Positions 56,852 to 64,000 of a stretch of DNA of 64,000 nt are shown here, in pieces. A program made the position numbers and the translations under genes. Position 1 is the stretch's first letter. Every line of letters begins with the position of its first letter. The DNA lies in NCBI RefSeq assembly GCF_004382825.2, contig NZ_SDQO02000001.1, forward strand, positions 124,001-188,000. Reading direction: 5' to 3'. The notes beneath the pieces are model-generated. The model was not told the DNA's origin. It made no database searches and was given only the letters and a program-made list of their open reading frames with translations. This stretch comes from Corynebacterium silvaticum (GTDB lineage: Bacteria; Actinomycetota; Actinomycetes; Mycobacteriales; Mycobacteriaceae).

Positions 56852-57556
56852 ATGAAGCGGGTGCAGAAAAAGGCTATGGGGAGGCTGCGCGAGCTCACAC
56901 GTCCGACGGGGACTGAAGACGTGATGGATGTGGATTTTCCCCACGGGGTTCGATGGGAGATCAGTAAAAAGCACGCAGTGATATGGGCAATCGTTCTGAT
57001 CGTGGCGGTAGGAGCGATAACGCTAGCTCGCGGTGGGGGACCCACGGCTACCGACAAAGCGCTCAAACCTGCGGATCTTGCTGCAGAGACCCATATCCAT
57101 CAACAAAGCGTGACTACGACAGCAGAGACGACGGTCGTGGTTGCCGTGGTCGGGGCGGTGGAAAAATCGGGGCTTTATACTCTGCCTGCCGGGGCACGTG
57201 TCGCGGATGCCCTCCGGTTGGCCGCACCATATCCTGACTCGGATGTGCGTTCCTTGAATCAGGCACAAAAGCTTGTCGACGGCACCCAAATCAGCGTTCC
57301 CGGCGCCGGCGAGCCGCACGCCGCGGTAGCACCTAATGCAGCTGGGGCATCTTCGCAAGAGGGAGGGAAAACATCTCTGAACAGCGCAACAGCGGAACAA
57401 CTGGCTCAGCTTCCTGGCGTCGGTGGGAAAACCGCCGAGGCGATCATCTCGCACCGCCAACGAATCGGCGGGTTTAAAGATATTGGTCAGTTGAAAGACG
57501 TCAAGGGGATAGGTCCCAGGAAATTTGAGGCCTTATCGGGGAATGTGATGTTATGA
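56852..57556 (+). CDS. comEA: ComEA-type helix-hairpin-helix DNA-binding protein
   Basis: 234 residues. One membrane anchor (about 42-60, AVIWAIVLIVAVGAITLA), then a SLBB domain (VVGAVEKSGLYTLPAGARVADAL) and a C-terminal double HhH (LNSATAEQLAQLPGVGGKTAEAI, IGQLKDVKGIGPRKFEAL). ComEA binds incoming DNA at the cell surface. The last bases overlap the comEC start (ATGA). In corynebacteria competence is not generally seen, so the role may be only potential. Confidence 0.92.
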   Translation: MKRVQKKAMGRLRELTRPTGTEDVMDVDFPHGVRWEISKKHAVIWAIVLIVAVGAITLARGGGPTATDKALKPADLAAETHIHQQSVTTTAETTVVVAVVGAVEKSGLYTLPAGARVADALRLAAPYPDSDVRSLNQAQKLVDGTQISVPGAGEPHAAVAPNAAGASSQEGGKTSLNSATAEQLAQLPGVGGKTAEAIISHRQRIGGFKDIGQLKDVKGIGPRKFEALSGNVML

Positions 57557-59232
57557 CAGAGCTTCGGCTAGTTCCCACTGCAGTCGTGGTGTGGCTGTGC
57601 ACGTTAGCTGTGTTGTGGAGCCGAACCCCGTGGTGGGGGTTGATCATCGCAGGTATAGGAGCTGTAGCGGTGGTGCGGTGGGATCGCGGGCAGGCGATTG
57701 CTGTGGCCGCTGGAGGGGCGTCGATAAGCATAGGGTGCTGGCTGCGGGTCATCGCGGCAGACACTGCACAGTTTGGTAGGGAAATCACTGCGAAGGTGAG
57801 TACTACTGTGCAAGAAGTGCGTTCCGGTTGGTTGTTTCGCGCGCATGTTCCGGGGTTTCCCGAGCCAATACCAGTGTTGCTACGAAAGCCAGTAGCAGGA
57901 TTAACTCCGGGAACGGACATAACCATGACTGGCACAGTGACAACGAGCCGTTCTGTGGGGTTGGGGCGGAGGTTTTTCTTTGCCGACGACATCACAGTGA
58001 CAGTGACACATGGCCCAGACGGAATACATGCGATAAGTGCCCTTCTGCGCACTCGCTTTAATGAACGCGTGGCGGCGCTCACTGATTCGCCGTCGCAGGG
58101 CCTGGTACCCGCCATGGTAATGGGGGACACGTCGCTGCAAACGTCGGAAGAAAAGCAGGAGTATATTGCGACCGGCCTTGCACACCTTTCCGCTGTGAGC
58201 TGGGGAAACGTCACTATTCTCATCACCACCGTTATGTCACTTTTGGCAGCATGCGGTTGTAGCCCGCGCGTGCGTAGATGGGCTGCAGGCAGTGCGCTTG
58301 TGGCTTTCGTCTGCGTTGTTGGCCCAGAGCCTTCCGTGTTAAGGGCCTCTGTCATGGGAGGCGGGGGTCTTATCGCGGCGATGAATGCGTCAAGAACCCC
58401 ACCGATTCACGCTCTGTGTCTCGCTGTGGTCTGCCTCCTCCTCTGGGAACCCGGGCTAGCGGCGCACTATGGTTTCGCTCTTTCTGTAGGAGCGACTGCT
58501 GGGATTATCACTCTGCACCCCCTGATCTACCGGCCTCTGGCACGCGCCAGTCTCCAGCGACAACGAACACAATTGGGTATCCCTGACATTATTTTGCGGT
58601 CGATAGCGGTTGCGATCGCCGCAGAACTCGTGACCGTCCCACTCGTAGCCATGATGGCAGGTCGTATTTCTTTGGTGTCAGTCCCCGCCAACGTTATCGC
58701 CGCACCTGTCGTGCCTCTCATTACCGTGATCGGCCTTGCAACCGTCGCACTCGTGTGGATTCCTCCCTTCGATTGGCCGGCGATTCAGCTTCCTGATCTC
58801 CTCGCCAGCTGGATCGGCCTGGTCGCCCACACCTGCGCTTCCTGGCGAGGCTCAACGTTAGGCGTACCCCTGCCAGAATCCACGCTGCTTGGCACCTGCT
58901 GGGTGATCGTGGTTGCGCTATGGGCTTTGTTGGCTTTCCACTCTCACAAGGCGTGGCCGCTGGGCATTGCGCTGCTCGTTGCCGGGCCTTTTGTCGTACA
59001 CACCCCACGCGAAGTCGATTACCGCACCTTAAGCATCGTCGTAGTGGAAACCTCCGCCGACGCTGAGACCGCTCCCACCGGCGTTGACTTGATCGTGGTC
59101 AAAGAAAAAACAAAACCACCCAAACGGCCCGTGATGCGTCTCGACGGCACGCCTGTCCTCTTTCCCCACGGGGACGGAAACGTGGCTGTGCTTATCGACG
59201 GCACCCAGAAAGCCTCCGACGGACGCTTCTGA
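57553..59232 (+). CDS. comEC: ComEC/Rec2 DNA uptake channel (without metallo-beta-lactamase domain)
   Basis: 559 residues. About 10 membrane segments; the Competence domain core covers about 175-450 (SQGLVPAMVMGDTSLQTSEEKQEYIATGLAHLSAVSWGNVTIL). The short C-terminal soluble end (VVVETSADAETAPTGVDLIVV) is only a remnant, so the metallo-beta-lactamase nuclease-like domain of the longest family members is absent or vestigial. Coupled to comEA; holA follows after 35 nt. Confidence 0.92.
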   Translation: MTELRLVPTAVVVWLCTLAVLWSRTPWWGLIIAGIGAVAVVRWDRGQAIAVAAGGASISIGCWLRVIAADTAQFGREITAKVSTTVQEVRSGWLFRAHVPGFPEPIPVLLRKPVAGLTPGTDITMTGTVTTSRSVGLGRRFFFADDITVTVTHGPDGIHAISALLRTRFNERVAALTDSPSQGLVPAMVMGDTSLQTSEEKQEYIATGLAHLSAVSWGNVTILITTVMSLLAACGCSPRVRRWAAGSALVAFVCVVGPEPSVLRASVMGGGGLIAAMNASRTPPIHALCLAVVCLLLWEPGLAAHYGFALSVGATAGIITLHPLIYRPLARASLQRQRTQLGIPDIILRSIAVAIAAELVTVPLVAMMAGRISLVSVPANVIAAPVVPLITVIGLATVALVWIPPFDWPAIQLPDLLASWIGLVAHTCASWRGSTLGVPLPESTLLGTCWVIVVALWALLAFHSHKAWPLGIALLVAGPFVVHTPREVDYRTLSIVVVETSADAETAPTGVDLIVVKEKTKPPKRPVMRLDGTPVLFPHGDGNVAVLIDGTQKASDGRF

Positions 59233-59267
59233 GGAACAGTGCCCGCCTCTATGGCACTATTGTCTGC

Positions 59268-60242
59268 GTGGGTACAACAGTGGGACCGGTCCATCTTGTT
59301 CTTGGCGACGACGAATTTCTAGCCGAACGCGCACGTCTGCGCGTCATCGACAGCATCAAAGCTCAAGCCGGCGACGACATCACCGTGTCTTCTCTCCGGG
59401 CCGGTGAAGTCAACCAATCGGAACTCATCGACTTATTGAGCCCCTCCCTGTTCGGCGAAGACCGAATCATCGTGCTGAACAAAGTCGAAGAAGCCGGCAA
59501 AGAACCAACCCAGCTCATTCTCTCTGCTGCCGTCGACCCCGGGCCCGGCATATACATGATCATCGTGCACTCCGGTGGCGGCCGGCAAAAAGCGACGATC
59601 CCCAAATTCAAAAAAATCGCTGAGGTTCATGAGGCCAACAAACTCAAACCCAGCGAACGCATCCCGTGGGTAAACGCAGAGTTTCGTGCACACGGAATTC
59701 GTCCCACGCCTGACGTCGTTCATGCGCTTCTAGAAGGCGTGGGCTCTAATCTACGAGAGCTGGCATCCGCGATTAGCCAGCTGATAGCGGATAACAATGG
59801 CGAGATAACTGCCGCGAAGGTCCGTGATTACTACGTAGGAGTTGCCGAAGTCTCCGGGTTCGACGTGGCAGACCTGGCATGCTCAGGGCAAACGCAGCGA
59901 GCAGTGGCGAGCGCGCGCCGGGCATTGCAATTGGGGGTTAGCCCTGTGGCGCTGGCGGCGGCATTGAGTTACAAGATCGGCGGAATCGCAAGGCTCTACT
60001 CCGCCCGCGGCCGGATTGACTCTGCGGGGCTTGCTCGCCAATTAGGTATGGCGCCTTTTGTGGTTGAAAAGACGGCTAAAGTCGCGCGCGCATGGAATGG
60101 CGATGCAATTAGCCAAGCAGTCATTCTCATGGCTGACCTTGATGCGAGCCTCAAAGGACATGGCCCCAACGGGACCCTAGGCGGCGACCCGGATTTCGAA
60201 ATAGAGAATGCAATCCGGCGCATCTCTGAGCTGGCCCGCTAA
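59268..60242 (+). CDS. holA: DNA polymerase III delta subunit
   Basis: 324 residues, GTG start. HLVLGDDEFLAERARLRVIDSI, the AAA+-like core without an active Walker A, VNAEFRAHGIRPTPDVVHALLEGVGSNLRELASAISQL, and the C-terminal collar domain (AVASARRALQLGVSPVALAAAL). It loads the beta clamp. The position after comEC is conserved in actinobacteria. Confidence 0.95.
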   Translation: MGTTVGPVHLVLGDDEFLAERARLRVIDSIKAQAGDDITVSSLRAGEVNQSELIDLLSPSLFGEDRIIVLNKVEEAGKEPTQLILSAAVDPGPGIYMIIVHSGGGRQKATIPKFKKIAEVHEANKLKPSERIPWVNAEFRAHGIRPTPDVVHALLEGVGSNLRELASAISQLIADNNGEITAAKVRDYYVGVAEVSGFDVADLACSGQTQRAVASARRALQLGVSPVALAAALSYKIGGIARLYSARGRIDSAGLARQLGMAPFVVEKTAKVARAWNGDAISQAVILMADLDASLKGHGPNGTLGGDPDFEIENAIRRISELAR

Positions 60243-60252
60243 AATATTGACC

Positions 60253-60654
60253 GTGAATGACAAATCTGTACCCGAAGACGTCCAAGAGCTGGCATCCAAG
60301 CTTTTCGACATGGCCCGCAACGGCGACACCACCAATCTCGCCGCCTACATCGACAACGGCGTAGACCCCAACCTCACCAACCAAGACGGCAACAGCCTGC
60401 TGATGCTCGCTGCATACGCCGGGCATCATGAGACACTCGACGCCCTTATCTCCCGTGGAGCAAACGTCAACCAGCTCAATGGTCGCGGGCAGTCACCTCT
60501 TGCGGGTGCCGTGTTCAAACAGGATATGACGGTGGTGGAAAAGCTACTCAACGCCGGCGCATTTCCCCACGAAGGGCATCCGAATGCCATCGACACTGCC
60601 CGGATGTTCGGATTAGACGAGCTAGCCGCCACGCTTTCCCAACATGGAGCTTAG
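60253..60654 (+). CDS. Small ankyrin-repeat protein
   Basis: 133 residues from GTG 60253. Three to four ankyrin units are visible (NGDTTNLAAYIDNGVDPNLTNQDGNSLLMLAAYAGH; LDALISRGANVNQLNGRGQSPLAGAVFKQ; VEKLLNAGAFPH). It is cytosolic and probably a protein-binding scaffold; the partner is unknown. The 3' end overlaps the next gene by 11 nt, so the two are coupled. TAAAAT lies about 7-12 nt before the GTG, hinting at a leaderless transcript. Confidence 0.88.
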   Translation: MNDKSVPEDVQELASKLFDMARNGDTTNLAAYIDNGVDPNLTNQDGNSLLMLAAYAGHHETLDALISRGANVNQLNGRGQSPLAGAVFKQDMTVVEKLLNAGAFPHEGHPNAIDTARMFGLDELAATLSQHGA

Positions 60655-61291
60655 CCAGCTCGGGACCTTGGTCGTCATCAGCCTGGTCGGCATGGTGACA
60701 CCTGGATCCGATATCTTTTTTGTCACCCGTCTGGCCACCAAGTCGCGTCGACACGCGTACGCCGCGGTGTGCGGCATTACGATTGGCGTTACGATCTGGC
60801 TTACGTTGACCGTGTTTGGTGCGACTGCGTTATTGACTGCTTATCCAGCTATTTTGAGCACGATTCAGCTGGTAGGTGGCCTGTGGATTTTGTGGATGGG
60901 AAGCCGGTTGCTGTTGTCGGCGCGGGCGCAGTTTCGCGATGGTGGGGTTACGGTGGCCGCGAATCTTGATTCCCTCGTGGGGACTCCGGCGAGTTGTCTC
61001 CGACAGGGATTTTTCACAAATTTGTCTAACCCCAAGATTATTCTTTACCTTGCGGCGATTATTGCTCCGTTTCTCCCCTCGGAGCCAAGCATCGGCACGG
61101 CGCTGTTGGTCATTGTGACGCTGGTGGTGTGTACATTCGGCGGCTTTATGCTTCTGGCTACCGTGATTAGTACTAACGCGATGCGGGTGAAGCTGCTCAA
61201 GGCTGGCCCATGGATAGACCTGGGCGCTGGCCTTTTCTTTATTTTTGCGGGTTGCGGTTTGGTCTTTACCGGAGCGACTTCGTTGTTCTGA
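60644..61291 (+). CDS. LysE/RhtB-family amino acid exporter
   Basis: 215 residues. VVISLVGMVTPGSDIFFVTRLATKSRRHAYAAVCGITIG is the family opening (PGPD-type motif as PGSD), and FFTNLSNPKIILYLAAIIAPF is the second conserved block. Six hydrophobic segments. It exports amino acids or homoserine-lactone-like solutes; the substrate is not readable. The start overlaps the ankyrin gene. Confidence 0.93.
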   Translation: MELSQLGTLVVISLVGMVTPGSDIFFVTRLATKSRRHAYAAVCGITIGVTIWLTLTVFGATALLTAYPAILSTIQLVGGLWILWMGSRLLLSARAQFRDGGVTVAANLDSLVGTPASCLRQGFFTNLSNPKIILYLAAIIAPFLPSEPSIGTALLVIVTLVVCTFGGFMLLATVISTNAMRVKLLKAGPWIDLGAGLFFIFAGCGLVFTGATSLF

Positions 61292-61323
61292 CCAAAGCAG
61301 CGTGCACCGTCCTCTGTGTTCCC

Positions 61324-61381
61324 CACGAGTAAGCGCCCGGTATCGTGAAGCAAAACTCCAGATACCGGGCGCTTACTCGTG
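61324..61381. terminator. Bidirectional terminator between lysE-type gene and rpsT
   Basis: Perfect 21-bp inverted repeat (61324-61344 and 61361-61381; first bases CACGAGTAAGCGCCCGG) with a 16-nt loop. No long U-run, but it lies between converging genes. Confidence 0.8.
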
Positions 61382-61389
61382 CGTAAGAC

Positions 61390-61653
61390 TTAAGCCATCT
61401 TGTTCAGCGCGTGAGCCATGTTGGACTTCTTGTTTGCCGCGTTGTTGCGGTGGAAGACGCCCTTGGACACGGACTTGTCCAGTGCGCGGGATGCGACGCG
61501 AAGCTGGGTCTCAGCTGCGGTCTTGTCGCCGGCAGCGACAGCCTCACGGAACTTGCGGATCTCGGTGCGAACAGCGGAACGAATGGTCTTGTTACGCAGA
61601 CGAGCCTTCTCGTTGGTGAGAACGCGCTTTTTCTGGGACTTGATGTTTGCCAT
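61390..61653 (-). CDS. rpsT: 30S ribosomal protein S20
   Basis: 87 residues. [35 protein letters not shown] is diagnostic. AGAGGTATTGCC precedes the ATG. It is encoded divergently from lepA with the PemK-like gene between, an order frequent in corynebacteria. Confidence 0.98.
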   Translation of the reverse strand: MANIKSQKKRVLTNEKARLRNKTIRSAVRTEIRKFREAVAAGDKTAAETQLRVASRALDKSVSKGVFHRNNAANKKSNMAHALNKMA

Positions 61654-61937
61654 GGCAATACCTCTTAATTTTCTGTTGAGCCTTTTGTTGGATTGCGGTG
61701 AGCTGACACGCGGAACGCGCTAGCTGAGCTGTTCTCGCTATGAAAGCGGACCCAAGGTCCTGACCGCCTTGCGGGAACATCCACCAAAAGGACATTAATG
61801 GACAACGAGCGGAAATTTTACCAGCTCGTGGGGGCGGGAACAAACTATTGTGGTCGTGTTGAGAAGGCTAGGGGTGAGGATGCACTTATAAAAAGCTGCC
61901 GTGGTGGAAGTCAGTGGTCAGTTATAGGTTTTCCGTG

Positions 61938-62486
61938 TTATTCCCAGCCGAATTCCCCACGAAGGCGGTTGGCGATGCGATCAAAGCGCCTAGACGGCAT
62001 GACCGCCCCTGAGCGTCGAATATCGGCTTCTGGCACGGAGACGACTTTGTCTAGCCGTACCCAGCTTTGTCGCCCGGCTTCATCCCAGGGGCCGGCGCCG
62101 ATGTCGAGCCAGTGGTCGTCGTTGTTGTGCGTCGGGTTGGGGGAGATGAGCAGACCGAGAACTTTGGGGCCATGGCGCCCTACGACCACGATGGAGCGTT
62201 CGCGGAGTTTCTTGGGGGAGTTGTCGCTGGGGGCCCAGAACCATACGACCTCTCCGGGGTCGACTTGTCCGTCCATGTTGGGGGCATAGAAGATGGTGCG
62301 CGCGCATTCGCCGGAGGGGCGTACTTTGCAGGAGACGATATCCATCCGGTGGAAGCGTCGGTGTTCGTGGTCGAGTCCGATTCGGTCGTTAAGTCTGTCC
62401 AGGCCGCGATCGAGTGGGATAGTGGATTCGCGTGTGAGTATGGCTGCGAGTCTGCTTAGCCAGCGCATCTTCACTAGGTCTTTCAT
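61938..62486 (-). CDS. PemK/MazF-family protein, no antitoxin seen
   Basis: About 182 residues from ATG 62486 (GGGAG 7 nt upstream; ATG 62492 is too close). DPGEVVWFWAPSDN, ERSIVVVGRHGPKVLGLLISP and HWLDIGAGPWDEAGRQSWVRLDKVVSV match the PemK/MazF endoribonuclease fold: first beta strand GEVVW, R-S-I-V-V-V, then the T/S loop. The N-terminal ~60 residues are an extension not usual in free toxins. No small antitoxin gene is adjacent: rpsT is downstream and lepA is divergent. Corynebacteria carry this gene widely at this place, so it may be a housekeeping RNase-like protein rather than an addiction toxin. Confidence 0.78.
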   Translation of the reverse strand: MKDLVKMRWLSRLAAILTRESTIPLDRGLDRLNDRIGLDHEHRRFHRMDIVSCKVRPSGECARTIFYAPNMDGQVDPGEVVWFWAPSDNSPKKLRERSIVVVGRHGPKVLGLLISPNPTHNNDDHWLDIGAGPWDEAGRQSWVRLDKVVSVPEADIRRSGAVMPSRRFDRIANRLRGEFGWE

Positions 62487-62687
62487 GCCCATGCTCCCAT
62501 ACCCTAGCCCTCGCGTAGTGAGTTTGCATGTGTTGTGTAGTTTTGGGGACTTTTGTGGGGGCTGTCGCGTTACGCTTTTGTGTGTGGGGGTGGGCTGCTG
62601 AGATGCTAACGCTGCATTGTTCGAGTGTGGCGTGGGTCGGGTAGTGTTAGGGAGAATTCACAAGGAAAGGTACGAGTAGTAACGCCC

Positions 62688-64000
62688 ATGGCCGATAAAT
62701 TCGCGGAGACGACGTTTACGGATCCCTCGCAGATTCGAAACTTCTGTATCATCGCTCACATTGACCACGGTAAGTCCACCTTGGCGGACCGAATTTTGCA
62801 GCTGTCCAATGTTGTCGACGCCCGGGACATGCGTGACCAGTATCTGGACAACATGGATATCGAACGTGAGCGTGGCATCACCATCAAGGCGCAGAACGTG
62901 CGTTTGCCGTGGGTTCCGCGTTCTGGCGCGTTTGCCGATCAGCAGATTGTCATGCAGATGATCGACACCCCCGGCCACGTGGACTTTACCTACGAGGTTT
63001 CCCGCGCACTTGAGGCCTGCGAGGGCGCGATTTTGCTTGTCGACGCCGCCCAGGGGATTGAAGCCCAAACGCTTGCGAACCTTTATCTAGCTATGGAAAA
63101 AGACCTGGAAATCATTCCAGTCTTGAACAAGATAGACCTACCCGCTGCCGACCCCGAGAAATACTCGTTGGAGATAGCCAACATCATCGGCTGCGAGCCT
63201 GAGGACGTCTTGAGGGTTTCCGGTAAGACCGGTGAAGGTGTGGCGGAGCTCCTGGACAAGGTTGCCGAGCTGGTTCCGGCCCCCGCTACTGATTTTGGCT
63301 CGGAAGCACCCGCCCGCGCGATGATTTTCGACTCGGTCTATGACATCTACCGGGGCGTCGTCACCTACATTCGTATGATCGACGGCAAGCTGACCCCGCG
63401 CCAAAAGATTCAGATGATGTCTACCGGCGCAGTCCACGAGTTGCTGGAAATCGGCATCGTTTCCCCCACGCCTAAGAAATGTAAAGGTCTGGGCCCTGGC
63501 GAGGTGGGGTACCTGATCACCGGTGTGAAGGACGTGCGCCAGTCCAAGGTGGGCGACACCGTTACGTGGGCCGTCCACGGGGCAGAAGAGCCGTTGCAGG
63601 GGTACGAAGAACCGCGTCCCATGGTCTACTCCGGTCTTTTCCCGATTTCCCAGGCTGATTTCCCGGATCTGCGCGATGCTCTGGAAAAACTACAACTTAA
63701 CGACGCCTCCCTCACCTACGAGCCGGAAACCTCCGTGGCTCTGGGCTTTGGCTTCCGGTGCGGCTTCCTCGGACTTCTGCACATGGAGATCACCCGTGAT
63801 CGCCTGCAGCGTGAGTTTGACCTCGACCTGATCTCCACGGCACCGTCGGTAAACTACCGCGTGGTCGCCGAAGACGGTGCAGAAACCCGGGTTCATAACC
63901 CTTCAGATTGGCCTGCCGGAAAACTGCGTGAGGTTTATGAACCGATCGTGAAGACCACCATCATTGTTCCCTCAGATTTTGTGGGCACCACCATGGAGCT
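62688..64000 (+). CDS. lepA: Elongation factor 4 (LepA), partial at window end
   Basis: 437 codons open from ATG 62688 to the window edge. [18 protein letters not shown] (G1), ERGITIKAQ (G2), DTPGHVDF (G3), LNKIDLP (G4) and SGKTGEGV (G5), then domain II. LepA back-translocates or remodels stalled ribosomes. AAGGAAAGG lies about 18 nt upstream of the ATG. Compared with the usual ~610 residues, roughly the last third is beyond the window. Confidence 0.97.
   Translation, partial: MADKFAETTFTDPSQIRNFCIIAHIDHGKSTLADRILQLSNVVDARDMRDQYLDNMDIERERGITIKAQNVRLPWVPRSGAFADQQIVMQMIDTPGHVDFTYEVSRALEACEGAILLVDAAQGIEAQTLANLYLAMEKDLEIIPVLNKIDLPAADPEKYSLEIANIIGCEPEDVLRVSGKTGEGVAELLDKVAELVPAPATDFGSEAPARAMIFDSVYDIYRGVVTYIRMIDGKLTPRQKIQMMSTGAVHELLEIGIVSPTPKKCKGLGPGEVGYLITGVKDVRQSKVGDTVTWAVHGAEEPLQGYEEPRPMVYSGLFPISQADFPDLRDALEKLQLNDASLTYEPETSVALGFGFRCGFLGLLHMEITRDRLQREFDLDLISTAPSVNYRVVAEDGAETRVHNPSDWPAGKLREVYEPIVKTTIIVPSDFVGTTME

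Noticed and set aside
61798..62289. Plus-strand open frame opposite the PemK-like gene
   Set aside because: The minus-strand frame has clear PemK/MazF motifs; the plus-strand frame has none.

Overview
The window is chromosomal DNA of an actinobacterium, most likely a Corynebacterium of the diphtheriae / ulcerans / pseudotuberculosis group. Evidence: gene orders tig-clpP1-clpP2, valS-folC, rne-rplU-rpmA-obg-proB, proA-nadD-rsfS-gpgP, comEA-comEC-holA and rpsT/lepA; a malate dehydrogenase with corynebacterial features; GTG starts; and several leaderless-looking promoters. The species call is inference; no 16S gene is present.

Region 1 (1-10572, all minus strand) is an accessory biosynthetic operon for a ribosomally made, heavily modified peptide of thiopeptide or goadsporin type. 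In transcription order it encodes a ThiF/ocin-like leader-binding partner, a YcaO cyclodehydratase ending in PHPLP, a SagB-type azoline dehydrogenase, a large split LanB (glutamylation), a small SpaB_C-type protein (elimination or pyridine formation), a membrane M50-like metalloprotease, a 56-residue precursor peptide, and a second YcaO protein cut by the window edge. The precursor has an acidic leader, and its last 16 residues are CSSTTSSSSCISTSSS (15 of 16 are Cys, Ser or Thr). The short gene sits behind a clear AAAGGAG site and is followed by two hairpins. It is the most interesting object in the window.

Region 2 (11.1-23.7 kb) holds an SSB paralogue with a DnaA-box pair in front of it, ettA, a thioesterase, a YdcZ transporter gene broken by an amber stop, glbO, an mscS gene broken by two frameshifts, pepN, a DsbA/FrnE-like protein, rpiB and a pirin. 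Region 3 (23.9-38.8 kb) holds two tRNA genes, tig, clpP1P2, a fused pabA-pabB-class IV lyase gene, clpX, a TetR regulator, mdh, valS and folC. Region 4 (38.7-53.9 kb) holds ndk, rne, rplU-rpmA, obg, proB, a frameshifted AspT-type transporter, a 2-hydroxyacid dehydrogenase and proA. Region 5 (53.9-64.0 kb) holds nadD, rsfS, gpgP, a DegV protein, comEA-comEC, holA, an ankyrin protein, a LysE exporter, rpsT, a PemK/MazF-like toxin and the start of lepA.

Two dispersed sequence signals run through the window. One is a 78-88 bp palindromic element in three intergenic copies (arms TGTCGTTTTTGAGAACGCT). The other is a short motif, TTCCCCACG(GGGAA), seen roughly thirty times on both strands, mostly inside genes. 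Four genes are visibly broken (ydcZ, mscS, a wHTH membrane protein, aspT), which fits a genome undergoing decay, though the homopolymer frameshifts could also be sequencing errors.
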